A stretch of DNA of 64,000 nt from positions 2,232,001 through 2,296,000 of the forward strand of contig NZ_CP107917.1 of assembly GCF_036014175.1 (NCBI RefSeq). The letters are read 5' to 3'. The notes below the pieces were generated by a model that was not told where the DNA came from, made no database searches, and was given only the letters and a program-made list of their open reading frames with translations. The translations under genes were made by a program, and so were the position numbers. The first letter of the stretch is position 1; each line of letters starts with the position of its first letter. The DNA comes from Streptomyces sp. NBC_00443. Its GTDB lineage: Bacteria > Actinomycetota > Actinomycetes > Streptomycetales > Streptomycetaceae. Shown here piece after piece: positions 9,643-18,341 of this stretch.

Positions 9643-10854
9643 ATGGCCGTGAACACGCTTCGGTTCGCCACCGCAGGGTCCGTCGACGACGGCAAGTCGA
9701 CTCTCGTCGGGCGCCTGTTGCACGACTCGAAATCGGTCCTCGCCGACCAGTTGGAGGCCGTGGAGCACGCCTCCCGCAACCGCGGCCAGGACGCCCCCGA
9801 CCTCGCACTGCTCACCGACGGCCTGCGCGCCGAGCGGGAGCAGGGCATCACCATCGACGTGGCCTACCGCTACTTCGCCACCCCGCGGCGCCGGTTCATC
9901 CTCGCCGACACCCCCGGCCACGTGCAGTACACCCGCAACATGGTCACGGGCGCGTCGACGGCGGAGCTGACGGTGATCCTGGTCGACGCCCGTAACGGCG
10001 TCGTCGAGCAGACCCGCCGGCACGCCGCGATCGCCGCGCTGCTGCGGGTTCCCCATGTGGTCCTCGCCGTCAACAAGATGGACCTGGTCGGGTACGGGCA
10101 GCGGGAGTTCGACGCGATCGTCGAGGAGTTCGCGGTTCACGCGGCCGAGTTGGGGCTGCCCGGCCTCACGCCGATCCCGGTCTCGGCGCTCGTCGGGGAC
10201 AACGTCGTGGAGCGCTCGGCCCACCTGGACTGGTACGCCGGCCCGGCGCTCCTGGAGTTCCTGGAGAACGTCCCGACCGGCACCGACCCCGCCGACGCCC
10301 CTGCCCGCTTCCCCGTGCAGTACGTGATCCGGCACAGTGAAGTCCGTTACTACGCAGGTCAGTTGGCGTCCGGTGCGTTGCGGGTCGGCGACCGGGTGAC
10401 CGTGCACCCGTCCGGCGCGACGTCCGAGATCACCGGCATCGACGCACTCGGCCGGGACGTCGACGTGGCGTACGCGCCGCAGTCGGTCAGCGTCCGCCTC
10501 GCCGACCAGCGGGACGTCTCGCGCGGCGACCTGATCACCACGGGCGTCGATGTCCCGGCGCTCACCCGGGAAGTCCGGGCGAGCGCCTGCCACCTGGCCG
10601 ACCGACCGCTGAGGGTCGGCGACCGGGTACTGGTCAGGCACACCACCCGAACCGTGCAGGCCGTCGTCAAGGACCTCGGCGGGGCAGCCGAGTTGAGGGC
10701 CAACGACCTGGGCCGGATCATCCTGCGCACGGCCGAGCCGCTCGCCCTCGACGACTACGCGGTCTCCCGTCGCACTGGCGCGTTCATCCTGATCGATCCG
10801 GCGGACGGCGCGACGCTGACCGCTGGTATGGCCGAGATCAACTCCCCAGACTGA
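9643..10854 (+). CDS. cysN: sulfate adenylyltransferase subunit 1 (GTPase)
   Basis: GTPase subunit of ATP sulfurylase, EF-Tu-like, 403 aa. G1 is AGSVDDGKST, G3 is DTPGHVQYTRNM and G4 is NKMDL. It lacks a C-terminal APS-kinase domain, which fits the separate cysC. ATG 9643 lies two bases after the cysD stop. Its 3' end overlaps the 3' end of the convergent monooxygenase/reductase gene by 17 bp, so the sulfur genes are packed tightly against the aromatic pathway genes. Confidence 0.93.
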   Translation: MAVNTLRFATAGSVDDGKSTLVGRLLHDSKSVLADQLEAVEHASRNRGQDAPDLALLTDGLRAEREQGITIDVAYRYFATPRRRFILADTPGHVQYTRNMVTGASTAELTVILVDARNGVVEQTRRHAAIAALLRVPHVVLAVNKMDLVGYGQREFDAIVEEFAVHAAELGLPGLTPIPVSALVGDNVVERSAHLDWYAGPALLEFLENVPTGTDPADAPARFPVQYVIRHSEVRYYAGQLASGALRVGDRVTVHPSGATSEITGIDALGRDVDVAYAPQSVSVRLADQRDVSRGDLITTGVDVPALTREVRASACHLADRPLRVGDRVLVRHTTRTVQAVVKDLGGAAELRANDLGRIILRTAEPLALDDYAVSRRTGAFILIDPADGATLTAGMAEINSPD

Positions 10855-13216
10855 GCCGGGGTTTGGGCACGTCCGTGCGCCCCGTCTGCGGACGGCGGCT
10901 ACCCGCCCGGTACGGCGCGGGCCAGACGACACCCGGGCCGTCGTAGTCCTGCTCGGTCGCCGCGTGCAGCGTCCAGTGCGGGTCGTAGAGGTGGGGGCGG
11001 GCGAGGGCGCACAGGTCCGTACGGCCCGCCAGAATCAGGGAGTTGACGTCGTCCCAGGAGGAGATCGCCCCGACCGCGATCACCGGCAGGCGGGTGGCGT
11101 GGCGGATCCAGTCCGCGTACGGCGTCTGGTACGACCGCCCGTACTCCGGCCGCTCGTCCGCCACGACCTGCCCCGTCGACACGTCGATCGCGTCGGCGCC
11201 GTGCGCGGCGAAGGCGCGGGCGATCTCCACGGCGTCCTCTGCCGTCGTCCCGCCGTCGGCCCAGTCCGTGGCGGAGATACGGACGGTCATGGGCCGTTCC
11301 TCCGGCCAGACGGCCCGGATGGCGTCGAAGACCTCCAGCGGGAAGCGGAGCCGTTTCTCCAGGGAGCCGCCGTAGGCGTCGGTGCGCCGGTTGGTCAGCG
11401 GGGAGAGGAAGCCGGAGAGCAGGTAGCCGTGCGCGCAGTGGAGTTCGAGGAGGTCGAACCCGGCGCGGGCGGCGCGCCAGGCGGCCGCGGTGAACTGCTC
11501 GCGGATGTCGGTGAGTTGGGACCGTGTCAGCTCGCGCGGGGTCTGGCTGTACGGCTTGTAGGGGAGCGGGGACGGGGCCACGAGTGGCCAGTTGCCGTCC
11601 TCCAGCGGCTCGTCGATGCCTTCCCACATGAGCCTGGTCGAGCCCTTGCGCCCGCTGTGGCCGAGCTGCACGCCGATCGCGGTGCCGGGTGCCTGTCCGT
11701 GCACGAACTGGACGATCCGCCGCCAGGCCTCGCCCTGCTTGCCGGAGTAGAGGCCGGCGCAGCCGGGGGTGATCCGGCCCTCCGGGCTGACGCACACCAT
11801 CTCGGTCATCACCAGGCCGGCGCCGCCGAGGGCGCGCGCGCCGAGGTGGACGAGGTGGAAGTCGCCGGGGACGCCGTCGGTGGCCGAGTACATGTCCATC
11901 GGGGACACGACGACCCGGTTGCGCAAGGTCAGGCCGCGCAGCCGGAACGGGGTGAACATCGGGGGCGTGCCGGCCGGGCAGCCGAAGTCGCGCTCCACGG
12001 CCTCGGTGAAACCGGCGTCACGCAGGCGCAGGTTGTCGTGCGTGACGCGGCGGCTGCGGGTGAGGAGGTTGAAGGCGAACTGGCGTGGCGGCTGGTCGAG
12101 GTAGAGGCCGAGGTTCTCGAACCATTCCAGGCTGGCGCGTGCGGCGCGCTGCGTGGAGGCCACGACGGGCTTGCGCTCCTCCTCGTACGCCCTCAACGCA
12201 CCGGCGATGTCGGGCTGTTCCTCGAGGCAGGCGGCGAGCGCGAGGGCGTCCTCGACGGCCAGTTTGGTGCCGGAGCCGATGGAGAAGTGGGCGGTGTGGG
12301 CGGCGTCGCCGAGCAGGACGACGTTGTCGTGCGACCAGCGCTCGTTGACGACGGTGCGGAAGGTGGTCCATGCCGACTTGTTGGACTTGAGGGACCGTCC
12401 GCCGAGGGCGTCCGCGAAGATCTTGGCGCAGCGGGCGATCGACTCCTGCTCGTCGAGCTCGTCGAATCCGGCGGCTCGCCACACGTCCTCGTGCATCTCG
12501 ACGATGACGGTGGAGGCGTCGGGCGCGTAGGGGTAGCCGTGCAGCTGCATCACGCCGTGCTCGGTCTCGGCGATCTCGAAGCGGAAGGCGTCGAAGGCGA
12601 AGTCGGCGGCCAGCCAGATATAGCGGCAGTGGTGGGTGGCCACATGAGGGCGGAACACATGGGCGTAGGCCTCGCGGGTGGTGCTGTTCACACCGTCTGC
12701 GGCGATGACAAGGTCGTACGCCTCCGCCAGCCAGGCCGGGTACGGGGCCTTCGAGCGGAAGCGGAGCTCCACGCCGAGGGTGCGGCAGCGGTCGTGGAGG
12801 ATCTCCAGGAGGCGTTTTCTGCCCAGGGCCGCGAAGCCGTGTCCTCCGGAGGTCTGGCGGGTGTTGCGGTGGACGATGTCGATGTCGTCCCAGCGGATGA
12901 ATTCGTCGCGGAGGGCCTGATAGACCTGGGGGTCGGCGTGTTCGATGCCGCCGAGGGTTTCGTCGGAGAGGACTACTCCGAAGCCGAAGGTGTCGTCGGG
13001 GGCGTTGCGTTCCCAGAGGGTGATCTCTCGGGTGGGGTCGAGGCGTTTCAGCAACGCAGCGGCGTAGAGGCCGGCGGGGCCGCCGCCGATGATCGCGACG
13101 CGCAGGGGGTGGCTGGTCTCGTTCGGCGGCTGCGGGCTGGTGGGGGCTGGTCGCGCCCACGCGGCGGTAGCCGCAATTTCGGTACCGCCCCGCGCCCCTT
13201 TGATCGGCACAGTCAC
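10838..13216 (-). CDS. bifunctional 2-aminobenzoyl-CoA / salicylyl-CoA monooxygenase-reductase
   Basis: A fusion of two flavoproteins, 792 aa. The N-terminal half is a PHBH-type FAD monooxygenase (VAIIGGGPAGLYAAALLKRL at about 40-59; the second FAD motif VVLLGDAAHTAHFSIGSG). The C-terminal half, from about residue 410, is an Old Yellow Enzyme FMN reductase (FTPFRLRGLTLRNRVVVSPM and LELHCAHGYLLSGFLSP). This layout is that of Azoarcus 2-aminobenzoyl-CoA monooxygenase/reductase and of salicylyl-CoA 5-hydroxylase/oxidoreductase. GTG 13216 overlaps the hydratase stop (GTGA); the first 35 or so residues are a disordered leader. Confidence 0.92.
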   Translation of the reverse strand: MTVPIKGARGGTEIAATAAWARPAPTSPQPPNETSHPLRVAIIGGGPAGLYAAALLKRLDPTREITLWERNAPDDTFGFGVVLSDETLGGIEHADPQVYQALRDEFIRWDDIDIVHRNTRQTSGGHGFAALGRKRLLEILHDRCRTLGVELRFRSKAPYPAWLAEAYDLVIAADGVNSTTREAYAHVFRPHVATHHCRYIWLAADFAFDAFRFEIAETEHGVMQLHGYPYAPDASTVIVEMHEDVWRAAGFDELDEQESIARCAKIFADALGGRSLKSNKSAWTTFRTVVNERWSHDNVVLLGDAAHTAHFSIGSGTKLAVEDALALAACLEEQPDIAGALRAYEEERKPVVASTQRAARASLEWFENLGLYLDQPPRQFAFNLLTRSRRVTHDNLRLRDAGFTEAVERDFGCPAGTPPMFTPFRLRGLTLRNRVVVSPMDMYSATDGVPGDFHLVHLGARALGGAGLVMTEMVCVSPEGRITPGCAGLYSGKQGEAWRRIVQFVHGQAPGTAIGVQLGHSGRKGSTRLMWEGIDEPLEDGNWPLVAPSPLPYKPYSQTPRELTRSQLTDIREQFTAAAWRAARAGFDLLELHCAHGYLLSGFLSPLTNRRTDAYGGSLEKRLRFPLEVFDAIRAVWPEERPMTVRISATDWADGGTTAEDAVEIARAFAAHGADAIDVSTGQVVADERPEYGRSYQTPYADWIRHATRLPVIAVGAISSWDDVNSLILAGRTDLCALARPHLYDPHWTLHAATEQDYDGPGVVWPAPYRAGSRRPQTGRTDVPKPRLSLGS

Positions 13217-14040
13217 CGCCCCCTCCATTTGGGAGGGCGCTTCTCCGTGAAAGCCGCGTGGAACTCTGCGTAGTCCTCGCCGTTCATCAGGAGGGCCTGT
13301 GTCGACGCGTCCAGTTCCACCGATGCCGCCAGCGGCATGTCCAGCTCGGCCGTCAGGAGGGCCTTCGTCTGGGCGTAGGCCAGGGCCGGGCCCTCGGCCA
13401 GGCGGTGGGCGAGTGCCTGGGCGGCCCCGTCCGCGCTCCCCTCCTCCGCCAGCTCGCTGATCAGGCCGATGCGCTCGGCCTCCGGTGCCCGGACCGGTTC
13501 GCCCAGCATCAGCAGCCGGGTCGCGTGCCCGAGACCGACGATCCGGGGCAGCAGATACGCGGCGCCCATGTCGCCGCCGGACAGGCCGACCCGGGTGAAG
13601 AGGAAGGCGAAGCGGGCGGTGGGGTCGGCGACCCGGAAGTCGGCCGCGAGCGCCAGTACCGCCCCGGCCCCGGCCGCCACCCCGTGCACGGCCGCGATCA
13701 CCGGGAACGGGCACTCCCGTACCGCCCGCACGACCTGCCCGGTCATCCGGTTGAAGTCGAGGAGCTGGGCGGTGTCCATGGCCAGGGTCGCGCCGATGAT
13801 CTGGTCGACGTCGCCGCCGGAGCAGAAGCCGCGGCCCTCGCCGGCCAGCACCAGGGCCCGCACCGCCCGCTCCCGGGACAGCTCGGCGAGCAGATCGCGC
13901 AGGTCGGCGTAGGCGCCGAAGGTAAGCGCGTTGAGTTTCTCGGGGCGGGCGAGGGTGACGGTGGCGACGCCGTCGGCATGCTCGACCCGCAGATGTTTCC
14001 AGTCGGGAGTACGGGCGGCGGAGCCGGTGAAAGGACTCAT
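13213..14040 (-). CDS. enoyl-CoA hydratase family protein
   Basis: Crotonase-fold protein, 275 aa. The oxyanion-hole segments GRGFCSGGDVDQI and HGVAAGAGAVLALAADFRVAD are present, as is the C-terminal ALLMNGEDYAEFHAAFTEKRPP. ATG 14040 has GAGGAGG about 9 nt upstream. It is the first gene of the operon with the monooxygenase/reductase. Its promoter region carries the same 14-bp motif as the ligase promoter. The likely role is hydration or ring cleavage of the reduced non-aromatic CoA ester. Confidence 0.92.
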   Translation of the reverse strand: MSPFTGSAARTPDWKHLRVEHADGVATVTLARPEKLNALTFGAYADLRDLLAELSRERAVRALVLAGEGRGFCSGGDVDQIIGATLAMDTAQLLDFNRMTGQVVRAVRECPFPVIAAVHGVAAGAGAVLALAADFRVADPTARFAFLFTRVGLSGGDMGAAYLLPRIVGLGHATRLLMLGEPVRAPEAERIGLISELAEEGSADGAAQALAHRLAEGPALAYAQTKALLTAELDMPLAASVELDASTQALLMNGEDYAEFHAAFTEKRPPKWRGR

Positions 14041-14359
14041 GACGTGCGGCCTCCTCGGGCGGACGGCGGGCACTGCCTCGCTGAGCTCTGCCCTCCGAGC
14101 TCTACCCTTCGAAGCTATCACCCAACTTTGACTGTCGTCACGACCACGCAATAAGCCAACCGGGTGTGACCTTGCTCCGTCACATCCGTCACGGCTCGTC
14201 GACACCCCCGTAACGACGGGATCAACCGCGCGAGGGGAGCCGTTCACCTGGGTAAGTCGCCCAGCAGTCGGGGCCGAAGGTTCCGAACGGTGCCCTTCGG
14301 AGGCCCTTCACCGGGTGGCGCCGTACCATTCATAAGGTTGAAAGCAGGACAGCCTGCTC
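14041..14359. promoter_or_regulatory. intergenic promoter region with second PaaX-like operator
   Basis: A 319-bp gap between divergent genes. TTGACTGTCGTCAC at 14128-14141 is identical to 5491-5504, and the flank up to about 14151 is also similar. It lies about 90 bp upstream of the hydratase start. The rest holds no convincing gene. The right end must carry the promoter of the ATP-binding protein gene. Confidence 0.55.
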
Positions 14360-14812
14360 ATGAACGGACCCGCCTTGCAAGATCGCCCCTCAGCCTCCGC
14401 CTCCTGGCGCATCGCGCTGCCGCACACGGTCGCTGCCGTGCCGGTCGCGCGTGCCCTGGTCCGTACGGCGCTGGCCGAGCTGGAGCACTCCGCCGACAGC
14501 GACACCGCGGAGCTGCTCACGGCGGAGCTGGTCGCGAACGCCGTGGAGCACACCGCGGGCGACGGCCCCATAGAGCTGGTCGTGGAGCTGCTGCCGTCCG
14601 GCTGCCAGGTCGAGGTCCACGACCCGGACCCGGCCCCGCCCGGCGATCTGACCCGCCCCACCAACGGCGAGCCCGACCCCTGGCAGGAGCACGGCCGTGG
14701 CCTCCTCCTGATCCGCACCCTGAGTTCGTCCTGCGGGCACCGCCCGACGGACTCGGGCAAGGCGGTCTGGTTCAGACTGCCGGTCGTGCCGGCTCAGCGC
14801 CGCCCGCTGTAG
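14360..14812 (+). CDS. ATP-binding protein, RsbW-like (HATPase) regulator
   Basis: A 150-aa HATPase_c protein of the anti-sigma/serine-kinase type that is very abundant in Streptomyces. The N-box is ELLTAELVANAVEH near residue 60, and a G-box-like GRGLLLIRTLSSSCG follows. No other domain is present. Partners would be anti-sigma-factor antagonists or sigma factors; none is adjacent. Its stop lies 6 bp from the convergent argF stop. Confidence 0.85.
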   Translation: MNGPALQDRPSASASWRIALPHTVAAVPVARALVRTALAELEHSADSDTAELLTAELVANAVEHTAGDGPIELVVELLPSGCQVEVHDPDPAPPGDLTRPTNGEPDPWQEHGRGLLLIRTLSSSCGHRPTDSGKAVWFRLPVVPAQRRPL

Positions 14813-14818
14813 ACCGCC

Positions 14819-15826
14819 TCAGGCCAGGGTGGCCACCAGAACCGCCTTGATCGTGTGCATCCGATTCTCCGCCTCGTCGAAAACCACGGAGTGCGCCGAC
14901 TCGAAGACCTCGTCCGTGACCTCCAGCGACTCCAGGCCGTGCCGCTCGAAGATCTCGCCGCCGACCTTCGTGCCCAGGTCATGGAAGGCCGGCAGACAGT
15001 GGAGGAACTTCACGGCCGGGTTCCCGGTGGCCCGCAGCACGTCCATGGTCACGGCATACGGAGCCAGCGCGGCGATCCGCTCGCCCCACACCTCCTTGGG
15101 CTCCCCCATGGAAACCCAGACGTCGGTGGCGACGAAGTCCGCCCCGAGGACCCCCTCGTCGACCTTCTCCGTGATCGTGATGCGGGCCCCGCTGGTCTCG
15201 GAGAGCTTGAGGGCCTGCTCGATGATCGCCTGGGCGGGCCAGTACGCCTGGGGGGCGACGATCCGCACGTCCATGCCGAGCAGTGCCCCCGTGATCAGGT
15301 ACGAGTTGCCCATGTTGAAGCGGGCGTCGCCCAGGTAGGCGAAGGCGATCTCCTTCGGGGGCTTGCCGCTGTGCTCTGTCATCGTCAGCACGTCGGCCAG
15401 CATCTGCGTCGGGTGCCAGTCGTCGGTCAGACCGTTGAAGACGGGCACGCCCGCGTACGCCGCCAGCTCCTCCACGTTCGCCTGGCTGTCCCCGCGGTAC
15501 TCGATCCCGTCGTACATCCGCCCCAGCACCCGCGCGGTGTCCTTCACGGACTCCTTGTGGCCGATCTGCGAGCCCGACGGGTCGAGGTACGTCGTCGAGG
15601 CGCCCTGGTCGGCGGCCGCGACCTCGAACGCGCAGCGCGTGCGCGTCGAGGTCTTCTCGAAGATCAGCGCGATGTTCCGGCCCCGCAGATACTGCGTCTC
15701 GACCCCGGCCTTCTTGGCGGCCTTCAGCTCGGCGGCCAGCTCGACCAGCCCGAGGAACTCCTGCCGGGTGAAGTCGAGCTCCTTGAGGAAGTGGCGGCCG
15801 GCGAGGGCGGTCGGGACAGTCGCCAT
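14819..15826 (-). CDS. argF: ornithine carbamoyltransferase
   Basis: Transfers between carbamoyl phosphate/ornithine and citrulline, 335 aa. The carbamoyl-phosphate site [16 protein letters not shown] is near residue 60, [12 protein letters not shown] follows, and the ornithine-site cysteine lies in [10 protein letters not shown]. Only arginine deiminase is its neighbour, on the same strand, so the catabolic (arginine deiminase pathway) role is favoured over biosynthesis. Carbamate kinase is not in the window. ATG 15826 lies about 34 nt after a good -10 candidate (TATAGA read on the minus strand, 15866-15871). Confidence 0.92.
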   Translation of the reverse strand: MATVPTALAGRHFLKELDFTRQEFLGLVELAAELKAAKKAGVETQYLRGRNIALIFEKTSTRTRCAFEVAAADQGASTTYLDPSGSQIGHKESVKDTARVLGRMYDGIEYRGDSQANVEELAAYAGVPVFNGLTDDWHPTQMLADVLTMTEHSGKPPKEIAFAYLGDARFNMGNSYLITGALLGMDVRIVAPQAYWPAQAIIEQALKLSETSGARITITEKVDEGVLGADFVATDVWVSMGEPKEVWGERIAALAPYAVTMDVLRATGNPAVKFLHCLPAFHDLGTKVGGEIFERHGLESLEVTDEVFESAHSVVFDEAENRMHTIKAVLVATLA

Positions 15827-15865
15827 GGGGGCGCTCCAGAGGTACGTGAACAGGGACCTTGGAAG

Positions 15866-15945
15866 TCTATACGACCATAGGCATTTCTATACAGCAGGCA
15901 TTTCCCTACAGCCCGGCCTTCGGCCCATACAGCCCAGCCTGCGGC
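15866..15945. repeat. imperfect tandem repeats in the argF-arcA gap
   Basis: AGGCATTTCTATACAGC (15879-15895) is followed at once by AGGCATTTCCCTACAGC (15897-15913), differing at two positions. Two more GC-rich units with the same CCATACAG/CTATACGG ending run to about 15945. The array fills the space between the arcA stop and the argF promoter. It could be a regulator array (ArgR-like) or a leader structure. Confidence 0.55.
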
Positions 15946-17169
15946 CTATACGGCCTCACGCTCGACCGGACAGCTCATGCACCGAGGCCCACCTCTCCCC
16001 CGCCCCAGCTCGCTCCCCGGAATCTCGATCACCTCGATGCCCTGCTTGCGCAGATGCGTGTTGGTGGTGGAGTTCCGCTCATAGGCGATGACCACACCCG
16101 GCTCGACGGCCAGCACATTGCAGCCGTCGTCCCACTGCTCACGCTCGGCCGCGTGGACGTCCTGGGTCGCCGTCAGGACGCGGATCTCGCTGAGGCCGAG
16201 CGCGGCGGCGATCGCGCGGTGCATGTGCTCCGGCGGGTGGTCGGTGACCTTGAGCTCCTTGTCGCCCGCGCCCGGTTCGATGGTGTACGAGCGGAGCATG
16301 CCGAGCCCGGCGTACTGCGTGAAGACGTCGCCGTCGACCATCGTCATCACGGTGTCGAGATGCATGAGGGCGCGCCGCTTGGGCATGTCGAGGGCCACGA
16401 TCGTCTGCGCCGACCCGGCGGCGAACAGCTTGTGGGCGAGCATCTCGACGGCCTGGGGTGTGGTCCGCTCACTCATCCCGATGAGCACCGCCCCGCTGCC
16501 GATCACCAGGACGTCCCCGCCCTCGATGGTGGAGGGGTAGTCGGCCTGTCCCTCGGACCAGACGTGGAACGTTTCGTCACGGAACAGCGGGTGATGCCGG
16601 TAGATCACCTCGAAGTGGACCGTCTCGCGCTGCCGGGCGGGCCAGCGCATGGCGTTGACGGAGACGCCGTCGTAGATCCAGGCGGAGGTGTCCCGGGTGA
16701 AGAGGTGGTTGGGCAGGGGCGCGAGAAGGAAGTCGTCCAGCTCCATGACGTGGAAGCGCACGGAGATCGGCTCTGGGTGCGCCTCCAGGAACTCCCGTTT
16801 GGTCATGCCTCCGACGAGGGCTTCGGCCAGCTCCAGCGAGGGCAGGCCCTCGAAGGCCGCACGGAGGTGGTCGGTCGCCAGCACCCCGTACTCCTTCTCG
16901 TCGAAGACCCTGTCCAGGACGAGCTTCCGGGCCGCCGGGATCTCCAGGGCCTCGGTGAGCAGGTCGCCGAACAGGTGGACGGTGACCCCGCGGTCGCGCA
17001 GGACGTCGGCGAACCCGTCGTGCTCGGCGCGCGCCCGGCGCACCCACAGCACGTCGTCGAAGAGCAGGGCGTCCTTGTTGCTGGGGGTGAGCCTTTTGAG
17101 CTCGAGATCGGGCCGGTGCAGGATGACGCGGCGCAGCCGCCCGGCCTCGGAGTCGACATGGAATCCCAT
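15946..17169 (-). CDS. arcA: arginine deiminase
   Basis: Hydrolyses arginine to citrulline and ammonia, the first step of the arginine deiminase pathway; 407 aa. Guanidino-group-modifying-enzyme motifs are visible: [12 protein letters not shown], the [12 protein letters not shown] segment, [19 protein letters not shown], and the nucleophile cysteine in [11 protein letters not shown] near the C-terminus. ATG 17169 is preferred to an upstream start because GGAGG lies directly before it. Same strand as argF, 119 bp upstream. Confidence 0.93.
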   Translation of the reverse strand: MGFHVDSEAGRLRRVILHRPDLELKRLTPSNKDALLFDDVLWVRRARAEHDGFADVLRDRGVTVHLFGDLLTEALEIPAARKLVLDRVFDEKEYGVLATDHLRAAFEGLPSLELAEALVGGMTKREFLEAHPEPISVRFHVMELDDFLLAPLPNHLFTRDTSAWIYDGVSVNAMRWPARQRETVHFEVIYRHHPLFRDETFHVWSEGQADYPSTIEGGDVLVIGSGAVLIGMSERTTPQAVEMLAHKLFAAGSAQTIVALDMPKRRALMHLDTVMTMVDGDVFTQYAGLGMLRSYTIEPGAGDKELKVTDHPPEHMHRAIAAALGLSEIRVLTATQDVHAAEREQWDDGCNVLAVEPGVVIAYERNSTTNTHLRKQGIEVIEIPGSELGRGRGGPRCMSCPVEREAV

Positions 17170-17290
17170 GCCTCCATCCTGACCATCGGCGACCGGGTTC
17201 ACCCCCCGCTTGACCGTTTCCGTTTTCGTCCCCTTGACGACAAGTAGTCATCGCGATTATCGTCTACATGACGAAAAGCGAGGAGGTCCC

Positions 17291-18328
17291 ATGGCCGACA
17301 TCACCCGGCGCCTCGGCTGGCGCCATCTGCGCGGCGCGCCCACGGCGCACATCCGCCACCACCGCGGCGGCAAGCTGCTGCACGACGGCCCCGGGCTCAG
17401 CTTCTGGTTCCGGGCGCTGACCGCCGCACTGTCCGAAGTGCCGGTCGACGACCGGGAGTTGGCGATGACCTTCCATGCCCGTACGTCCGACTTCCAGGAC
17501 GTGGCCGTACAGGCGACGGTCACCTACCGGATCAGCGACCCCGCGGTGGCCGCGTCGCGCCTGGACTTCTCCATCGACCCGGACACCGGCGCGTGGCGGG
17601 GCACCCCGCTGGAGCAGTTGGGGACGCTCCTCACGGAGACGGCCCAGCAGCACGCGCTGGACGTCCTGTCCCGTACGCCGCTGTCGGCGGCGCTGGTGGA
17701 CGGCGTGACGGCGGTGCGGGAGCGGATCGCGGCGGGCCTGGCCGGCGAACCGCGGCTCCCGTCCACGGGCATCGAGGTGGTCGCCGTACGCGTCATGGCG
17801 CTGCGCCCCGAGCCGGAGGTGGAGCGGGCGCTGCGCACCCCGGCCCGCGAGCAGATCCAGCAGGAGGCGGACCGGGCGACGTACGAGCGCCGGGCGGTGG
17901 CCGTCGAGCGGGAACGCGCGATCGCCGAGAACGAACTGGCCAGCCAGATCGAACTCGCCCGCCGCGAAGAGCAGTTGGTGGACCAGCGGGGCACCAACAC
18001 GCGGCGTGAGGCCGAGGAGCACGCGGCGGCCGACGCGGTCCGGGCCGAGGCGGAGGCGGCACGGACGGTACGGCTGGCCGAAGCCGAGGCAGCTCGTTCC
18101 GTACGGCTGGCCCGGGCGGAGGCCGAAGGAGCACGCGAGGTCGGTGAAGCGCGGGCACAGGCGCAGGCGGCCTGGCTGCGGGTGCACGGCGAAGTGGACG
18201 TGGCGACGCTGCACGCCCTCACCGGGACGCGGCTCGCGGAGAACCTGCCGCGGATCGACAGCGTGACGGTGTCGCCGGACGTGCTGACGGGGCTCCTCGC
18301 CAGGCTCGGTACGCGGGAGCAGGCGTGA
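17291..18328 (+). CDS. SPFH/band-7 domain protein
   Basis: A 345-aa SPFH (stomatin/prohibitin/flotillin) protein without an obvious membrane anchor. The band-7 core runs from about 45 to 200 (DFQDVAVQATVTYRISDPAVAA, TGIEVVAVRVMALRPEPEVERAL). A long alanine/glutamate/arginine coiled coil follows (about 205-310, repeated AEAEAAR units). AGGAGG lies directly upstream of ATG 17291. Another gene begins 13 bp after its stop. Scaffolding or membrane-microdomain roles are known for the family; the specific role here is unknown. Confidence 0.85.
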   Translation: MADITRRLGWRHLRGAPTAHIRHHRGGKLLHDGPGLSFWFRALTAALSEVPVDDRELAMTFHARTSDFQDVAVQATVTYRISDPAVAASRLDFSIDPDTGAWRGTPLEQLGTLLTETAQQHALDVLSRTPLSAALVDGVTAVRERIAAGLAGEPRLPSTGIEVVAVRVMALRPEPEVERALRTPAREQIQQEADRATYERRAVAVERERAIAENELASQIELARREEQLVDQRGTNTRREAEEHAAADAVRAEAEAARTVRLAEAEAARSVRLARAEAEGAREVGEARAQAQAAWLRVHGEVDVATLHALTGTRLAENLPRIDSVTVSPDVLTGLLARLGTREQA

Positions 18329-18341
18329 GCCTCGCCCCCGG

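Noticed and set aside
10964..13273. Long plus-strand open frame opposite the monooxygenase/reductase
   Set aside because: It is an antisense shadow; the minus strand encodes a clear two-domain enzyme.
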